Made by a program: the position numbers and the translations under genes. 64,000 nucleotides of DNA from NCBI RefSeq assembly GCF_046098205.1, contig NZ_JBJURJ010000006.1, positions 310,001-374,000 on the forward strand. Direction: 5' to 3'. The notes beneath the pieces were generated by a model that ran no database searches, had not been told where the DNA came from, and saw only the letters and a program-made list of their open reading frames with translations. This DNA comes from Paenibacillus_AR mesotrionivorans. GTDB taxonomy: Bacteria > Bacillota > Bacilli > Paenibacillales > NBRC-103111. Positions 59,840 to 64,000 of this stretch are shown here, piece by piece. Position 1 is the stretch's first letter. The number at the start of each line of letters is the position of its first letter.

Positions 59840-59957
59840 TCTCCTGCTGACGAGGTTAGCTGACGGGCTCGGGTAGATGGTACCCTACATCTTAAGATGA
59901 CTCGCCCCAATTGCGTGGTTCCCCCGCTTTCCGGCCGCAGCCGAAAACTAAGCGTAT
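59840..59957 (-). ncRNA. ydaO-yuaA (c-di-AMP) riboswitch aptamer
   Basis: Read on the minus strand this segment contains, in order, CGCTTAG, GCGGGGGAACCA, GGGGCGAGTC, a variable stem and CCCGTCAGCTAACCTCGT, which are the conserved blocks of the ydaO class. These riboswitches bind cyclic di-AMP and usually terminate transcription when it is abundant. A terminator follows at 59781-59812 and the HAD gene starts about 125 bases after that. Known ydaO targets are potassium and osmolyte transport and cell-wall enzymes. Confidence 0.92.
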
Positions 59958-60048
59958 TTTTATAATAATCAGAACTATTGGAAATGTCAATTTATTTTCA
60001 TGACTTATTTTCAAAAACAGGCGGCGGGGGTATATCCCCGAAACAAAA

Positions 60049-60080
60049 GGACAGCAAACAGTAAGGCCTGTCTGCTGTCC
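60049..60080 (-). terminator. Terminator of the siderophore-binding protein gene
   Basis: On the minus strand GGACAGCA pairs with TGCTGTCC around a 16-base loop and is followed by TTTTGTTT. Confidence 0.85.
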
Positions 60081-60090
60081 GGTTATATTC

Positions 60091-61101
60091 TTACTTCACG
60101 ATGCTTTTGAGGACATCGTCAATGATCATGGAGTTGGCTACCGCCCCGCTGTAGAGCCAGCTTTTGGCCTTGTTGAACTGGAAAACCTGGTTGTTCTTAA
60201 CAGCCGGAATGGTGCCCCACACCGGATCCTTCAGGGCCTCGGAGCCGGTGGCCGTATCGCTGTTCACGAGGAAGATATAGTCAGCATCCAAGGTCGCCAG
60301 CTTCTCCATGGAAATCGAATTCCAGTTGGCCTTGCCGGCAGCGGAAATTTCCTTCACGGCGGCAGGCACGGTAAAGCCCAGGTCCTTATAAAGCACGGTT
60401 CCGCTGGAACGGGCTTCGCTGACCACGAAGAATTTATTGCCTACCAGCCAGATGGCGGCGGCGGACTTGGCTCCGGAGGCTTTTTGCAGCTTGTCCTTGG
60501 CATCCTTGGCTTTTTGGTCATACGTATCCAAAGCCTTCTGAGCTTCCGCCTTCTTGTCCAGAACCTCGCCGACCTTAAGCAGCGCCTGGCGCCAGTCGCC
60601 GTTGATTTCGTCGCCCAGGACGAAGGTAGGCGCAATCTTGGAATATTGGCTGTACTTGTCCCCGGCTACGGTACTGGTATCCCCGATGATCAAGAGGTCC
60701 GGATTAAAGCCCGCTACCGCCTCAAACGGCAGATCGCTGGGAACAGGCGGGATTGCGGACAGATGGTCGTTCAGGTAATCCTGCTTCGAGCCCTTGGAGG
60801 TCCCCCATTGGGCGATGGGCATCACGCCGATGGCAACAAGATGATCCTCCAGATAGGAAGCGATGATGCGTTTGGGATTGGCGGGAATTTTCACGTCATG
60901 GCCCAGACCGTCCTTCAGGGTGCGCTCCGCGGGCGCTGTGGAGGCGGCGGAGGCTGGTGCGGAAGCGGCTGAAGATGCGGCCGGAGACGAGGAGGCACCG
61001 CCCGTGTCATTGCTGTTGCTGCCGCAAGCGGCCAGGGTCAAGGATAAGGCCGTCGCACCGGCCAGGATGGCAAACCATTTCTTCGTATAGCGATTATTCA
61101 C
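60091..61101 (-). CDS. Iron-siderophore ABC transporter binding lipoprotein (FhuD/FeuA-like)
   Basis: This 336-residue protein has a lipoprotein signal ending LAAC, a Ser/Ala-rich linker (30-60) and a class III binding-protein fold: VKIPANPKRIIASYLEDHLVAIGV, FEAVAGFNPDLLIIG and a long connecting helix (about 185-205). Such proteins bind ferric siderophores for FecCD-type importers. The start is GTG 61101 behind GGGGGAGC. No permease or ATPase gene adjoins it, so it works with a transporter encoded elsewhere. A clear Fur box lies at 61228, so iron starvation should induce it. Confidence 0.88.
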   Translation of the reverse strand: MNNRYTKKWFAILAGATALSLTLAACGSNSNDTGGASSSPAASSAASAPASAASTAPAERTLKDGLGHDVKIPANPKRIIASYLEDHLVAIGVMPIAQWGTSKGSKQDYLNDHLSAIPPVPSDLPFEAVAGFNPDLLIIGDTSTVAGDKYSQYSKIAPTFVLGDEINGDWRQALLKVGEVLDKKAEAQKALDTYDQKAKDAKDKLQKASGAKSAAAIWLVGNKFFVVSEARSSGTVLYKDLGFTVPAAVKEISAAGKANWNSISMEKLATLDADYIFLVNSDTATGSEALKDPVWGTIPAVKNNQVFQFNKAKSWLYSGAVANSMIIDDVLKSIVK

Positions 61102-61227
61102 AATATGCTCCCCCTATGATATCGAATGTGATGGTAAGTTGAGACGGATGGGGCTGGATTTTGACAAGATCAAACTAGGAGCCACACCAGGATGTAATGG
61201 TAGAAATAGGTTTTAGACCGATATTGA

Positions 61228-61248
61228 TGATAACAATTATCATTATCA
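61228..61248 (-). promoter_or_regulatory. Fur box upstream of the siderophore-binding protein gene
   Basis: TGATAAC-A-ATTATCA (61228-61242) is a 7-1-7 inverted repeat matching the Bacillus Fur box at all but one position. An overlapping ATTATCA half extends it to 61248. Confidence 0.85.
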
Positions 61249-61369
61249 ATGTCAAGAGGGATTGTTCCGGCTTTGAGTATTCAGTCTTTGAGTATTCCGG
61301 CTTTTGAGGGGGAAGCGGATCCAGGCAAATCCCTGTATCTAAAAGCCTACCCGGTGAGTTACGAGTATG

Positions 61370-61555
61370 CCAAATGCAAAAGTGCAGTTATTCTATGGAC
61401 CCGCCGCTGAGATAGGGGGTCCGAAATGCAAAAGTGCATCTATTTCCCGCGATTACCACCCAACTGGAGGTTTCAGCGAAAAATAGATGCACTTTTGCAG
61501 GATAACATGTACAAATGGGGATTATAGTCAAAAATAACTGCACTTTTGCAGGATA
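61370..61555. repeat. Four-copy palindromic intergenic module J (TGCAAAAGTGCA family)
   Basis: Copies start at 61370 (+), 61422 (+), 61482 (-) and 61533 (-), giving spacing 52, 60 and 51. The motif is that of module I: TGCAAAAGTGCA-N2-TATT. It lies between two genes read in the same direction. Confidence 0.9.
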
Positions 61556-61622
61556 GCACAAGTAGAATAGTCACGCGCGAGGTGGCTATGTGCAGGATAG
61601 CACACACGGAATAGTGACGTGC
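61549..61622. repeat. Imperfect direct repeat after module J
   Basis: GCAGGATAGCACA followed a few bases on by GAATAGTSACG occurs at 61549 and at 61592 (43 bp apart). The first copy overlaps the last copy of module J. Confidence 0.6.
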
Positions 61623-61824
61623 AAAATCGTATCATGCAGAACCTGAACACCACGATCTTGTGCTTCACGACCTTGCAAATTACGACCATGCAAGCTTCAA
61701 TCGAGCACAACACGATCGTGATGTAATGGATTGTGACGTACAGGATTGCAACTGATTACATGCAGACTGGCCGGCTCGCCGTTGGAGCTATTCCGACGGT
61801 CGGATGTGGGAATCCGTCACAACG
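61623..61824. other. Intergenic stretch without recognised content
   Basis: This stretch has many short CACGA/TCGTG-like words but no supported gene, promoter or terminator. Confidence 0.4.
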
Positions 61825-63600
61825 TTAACCCCTTGTTTCCTGCCATACGGCCTCTGCCTGCTGCAGCCGGAACAGCCGCCAGTATTCGCCCTGCATATGG
61901 AGCAGTTCTTCATGGGTGCCGCGTTCCACAATTTGTCCGTTCTTGAGCACAAGGATATGGTCCATCCGCTCCAGCCCCGTGAGCTTGTGGGTGATCCACA
62001 GCACGGACTTTCCCGGGAAGGCCACCTCCTCCGCCTGGCGCAGGAACGCTTCCTCCGTGACACTGTCCAGCCCCGCCGTGGGCTCATCGAACAGGAGCAC
62101 CGGAGCGTTGCGGAGCAGCGCCCGGGCCAGCCCCAGCCGCTGGCGTTCGCCCCCGGACAGCCGGGAGCCCCATTCCCCGATTAGCGTGTCGTAGCCTTCC
62201 GGCAGGTTCATGATGGTGTCGTGGATCTGCGCCGCCTTGGCGGCTTGCTCTATCTCTTCGTCCGTTGCTTCCGGACTGGCCAGCAGGAGATTGTCCCGGA
62301 CGGATTCGTTGAACAGCTGCACATGCTGGGACACCACGGCAAATCGGTCCCGCACCGCCTCCTCCGGCAGCGCAGCCAGCTCCTGCCCGGCCAACTGCAC
62401 GCTCCCGGCCTCGTAGGGCCGGAGCTTCAATAGGACCTGGAGCAGCGAGCTTTTGCCGGCGCCGCTCTCTCCTACCACGGCCACCCGCCGTCCCATCGGG
62501 AGGCCGAAGCTGATGCCATCCAAGGCCGCCGGCTCGGATGGCCCGTACCGAAACGCCATCCGCTCCACGTGGATGGCGAAGCCTGCTTCCGGCAGCGGCT
62601 GCGCGGCTGCCGAAGCTGCACTGGCGGATGGCGCCTCCGGGCCGCCGGCATCCGCCAGCTTGAACAGCCGTTCGGCGGCCGCCATAATGCCGCCGAACTG
62701 CTGGAAGGTCTGCGGCAGCGGCGCCACTGCCTCGAAGCTGGCCAAGGCCACCATGGCTAGCACCGGCAGGGCAATGCCGCTGAGCGCCTGCGCGGCCACC
62801 AGCGGGATGGCCGCCAAGAGCATCAGCCACATGGCCGCCTGGGTGCAGGCCACCATCAAACCGGACGCCACGGCGGCTGTCCGGTTCTGACCCTTCTGCA
62901 GCGCCGACAACCGGCGCTGGTCCGCCTCCACCCGGGCGGCTGCCTCCTCCGCCCGGCCGTACACCAGGAGCTCCGGCAAGCCCATGATCAGGTCATTGGC
63001 ATTGGCATAGAGCTCCCCGCGGCAGGCGGCGGTTTCTTGCCCTCTCCGCCGTCCAGCCAGATGAGACAGGGCGGGAACCGCCACGCCTCCCAGCACCAGC
63101 ATCACGGCCAGGATCAGGCCGAAGCGGATATCCCACCAGGCTACGATCCCGATGCCGAGAAGCGCTGCCAGCACGGCTACCAGCGGAGGTGATAAAACCC
63201 GCAGATAAAAGTTCTGCAGCTCGTTCACATCGCTGACCACCGAACCCAGCACATCCCCGCTGCGCCGGTCCTCCAGAAGCACTGTGCCTCTGGGTTCAAT
63301 GCGGGTATATATCCACGTGCGCAAATCCGCCAGCACCCGGAAGGTGACGTCATGGGAGGCCAGCCGCTCCAGATAACGGAAGACACCCCGGGAGAGTCCG
63401 AAGAAACGTACTCCCACAATGGGCACCCAAACCAGCAGCACCGTCTCCGGCCGCAAGGCGGCTTTGGCGATGAGATAGCCGGAGGCCCCCATCAGTCCGA
63501 TATTGGCGCCGATGGTCAGGAAGCCAAGCAACACCGCCAGGAAAGACCGGCCCTTGTAACGGCCGACAAAAGCCAATGTTCTGCGGAAGGTGCTGTTCAT
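61825..63600 (-). CDS. cydC: Thiol-reductant ABC exporter subunit CydC
   Basis: This 591-residue half-transporter has six membrane helices (about 15-310) and an ATPase with Walker A GESGAGKSS, signature LSGGERQRLGLARA and Walker B VLLFDEPTAGLD. Its N-terminal RTLAFVGRYKGRSFLAVLLGFLTIGANIGLMGASGYLIAKAAL matches CydC. With CydD it exports cysteine and glutathione-like thiols needed for assembly of cytochrome bd. The ATG overlaps the cydD stop by 4 bp (ATGA). The cydAB oxidase genes, often just upstream, would lie outside the window. Confidence 0.9.
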   Translation of the reverse strand: MNSTFRRTLAFVGRYKGRSFLAVLLGFLTIGANIGLMGASGYLIAKAALRPETVLLVWVPIVGVRFFGLSRGVFRYLERLASHDVTFRVLADLRTWIYTRIEPRGTVLLEDRRSGDVLGSVVSDVNELQNFYLRVLSPPLVAVLAALLGIGIVAWWDIRFGLILAVMLVLGGVAVPALSHLAGRRRGQETAACRGELYANANDLIMGLPELLVYGRAEEAAARVEADQRRLSALQKGQNRTAAVASGLMVACTQAAMWLMLLAAIPLVAAQALSGIALPVLAMVALASFEAVAPLPQTFQQFGGIMAAAERLFKLADAGGPEAPSASAASAAAQPLPEAGFAIHVERMAFRYGPSEPAALDGISFGLPMGRRVAVVGESGAGKSSLLQVLLKLRPYEAGSVQLAGQELAALPEEAVRDRFAVVSQHVQLFNESVRDNLLLASPEATDEEIEQAAKAAQIHDTIMNLPEGYDTLIGEWGSRLSGGERQRLGLARALLRNAPVLLFDEPTAGLDSVTEEAFLRQAEEVAFPGKSVLWITHKLTGLERMDHILVLKNGQIVERGTHEELLHMQGEYWRLFRLQQAEAVWQETRG

Positions 63601-64000
63601 GCCGTCTCACCTCCCTCCGCATTGGTTACCGTCAAACCAGCCGCATCAGCCTGCTGCTGGTTATCCGCTTCCCCTTTAGCCCCCGCCGCTTCCACGGATT
63701 TTGCTTTTGCTTCTACTTCTACTTTTGCTTCTACTTTCGCTTCTACTTTCGCTTCTGCTTTCGCTTCTGCCTCTGCTTTAGCTTCTGCTTCTGCTTCACC
63801 CCGCATCAATGCCGCTGCGGCTTCCAAACCTTCTCCGCCCTGCGCCCGCACCATCCGCGCATAGACGCTGCCGCTAACCGCCAGCAGCTCCTCCGGCCGG
63901 CCCGCCTCTACGATGCGGCCCTGCTCCAGCACCACCAGCCAGTCCGCATGGCGGACCGTATCCAGCCGGTGGGCGGCCATCAGAACGGTGCGTCCGCGCA
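63597..64000 (-). CDS. cydD: CydD C-terminal part with a long EAKA-type tail, cut by the window end
   Basis: Only the end of the gene is visible: the frame is open to base 64000 and begins with RTVLMAAHRLDTVRHADWLVVLEQGRIVE, the switch-His region of an ABC ATPase. After the expected end of the domain (about 50 residues on), the protein continues with ~65 extra residues. About 30 of these are degenerate EAKA/EAKV repeats (alternating Glu, Ala, Lys and Val), predicted to form a charged helix, then a Gln/Ala-rich end. Canonical CydD lacks such a tail. Identification as CydD rests on its coupling to cydC. Confidence 0.82.
   Translation of the reverse strand, partial: RGRTVLMAAHRLDTVRHADWLVVLEQGRIVEAGRPEELLAVSGSVYARMVRAQGGEGLEAAAALMRGEAEAEAKAEAEAKAEAKVEAKVEAKVEVEAKAKSVEAAGAKGEADNQQQADAAGLTVTNAEGGETA

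Noticed and set aside
1484..61555. CRISPR array explanation for the repeated modules
   Set aside because: Each module has only four copies, half of them inverted, the spacers are 26-37 bp with a longer central one, motifs differ between modules and no cas genes are present.
1484..61555. MITE or insertion-sequence explanation for the modules
   Set aside because: No terminal inverted repeats beyond the motif itself, no target-site duplications seen and no shared spacer sequence between modules of the same motif family. It cannot be fully excluded for an ancient spread.
1..64000. tRNA, rRNA, prophage or transposase genes
   Set aside because: Looked for in intergenic regions and ORF content; none seen.

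Overview
The window looks like chromosome from a fairly GC-rich member of the Paenibacillaceae, most likely a Paenibacillus. The evidence is the strong AGGAGG ribosome-binding sites with frequent GTG and TTG starts, a YesM/YesN two-component system beside LplB/LplC-type permeases, a HelD helicase, PerR and OhrR regulators, a YdjO-like/cold-shock pair, and a ydaO-type c-di-AMP riboswitch. There are no rRNA or tRNA genes, insertion sequences, prophage genes or cas genes. The species is inferred from gene content only.

Layout: 1-5.9 kb holds the end of a GH88/GH105 hydrolase and a MarR-controlled heterodimeric ABC exporter. 6-8.5 kb is HelD, followed by a gap with a candidate small RNA. 9.4-12.5 kb is a peroxide-defence block (PerR-like regulator, winged-helix regulator, thioredoxin reductase, glutaredoxin-like protein, peroxiredoxin), followed by a NagZ-like lipoprotein. 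14.5-21.8 kb is mixed: an FAD oxidoreductase diverging from a LacI regulator, a tandem SUKH protein, a SagB-type oxidoreductase, DUF4395 and two methyltransferases. 22.6-35.2 kb is a minus-strand polysaccharide-lyase locus: two permeases, YesN, YesM, an SDR, two heparinase II/III-fold lyases and a solute-binding lipoprotein, but no ATPase. 35.3-37.9 kb holds small genes including a 59-residue tautomerase and a DUF2087/GIY-YIG fusion. 38-42.7 kb is a branched-chain amino acid ABC operon. 43-45.9 kb has YdjO-like, Csp, a 25-residue CDGSH-like micro-gene, a PrsA-like foldase and an FAD-only protein. 46-57.5 kb includes glycerol dehydrogenase, OhrR with glutathione peroxidase, an M29 aminopeptidase, an MFS exporter, a Glu/Leu-type dehydrogenase, an Asp-box lipoprotein and a CheY-like protein. 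57.7-60 kb is a c-di-AMP riboswitch followed by a HAD phosphatase and MtlD. 60-64 kb is a Fur-box siderophore-binding lipoprotein and cydDC, which runs off the end.

The most striking feature is a set of ten intergenic modules of about 183 bp. Each has four 23-bp copies arranged as two direct copies then two inverted ones. The start-to-start spacing is 50, 60 and 50 bp, varying by at most 2 bp. The geometry is nearly invariant while the motif sequence falls into about five families. Most modules sit just past the 3' ends of genes. The second most interesting observation is the riboswitch, phosphatase and mannitol-1-phosphate dehydrogenase arrangement, which suggests c-di-AMP-controlled synthesis of mannitol as an osmolyte.
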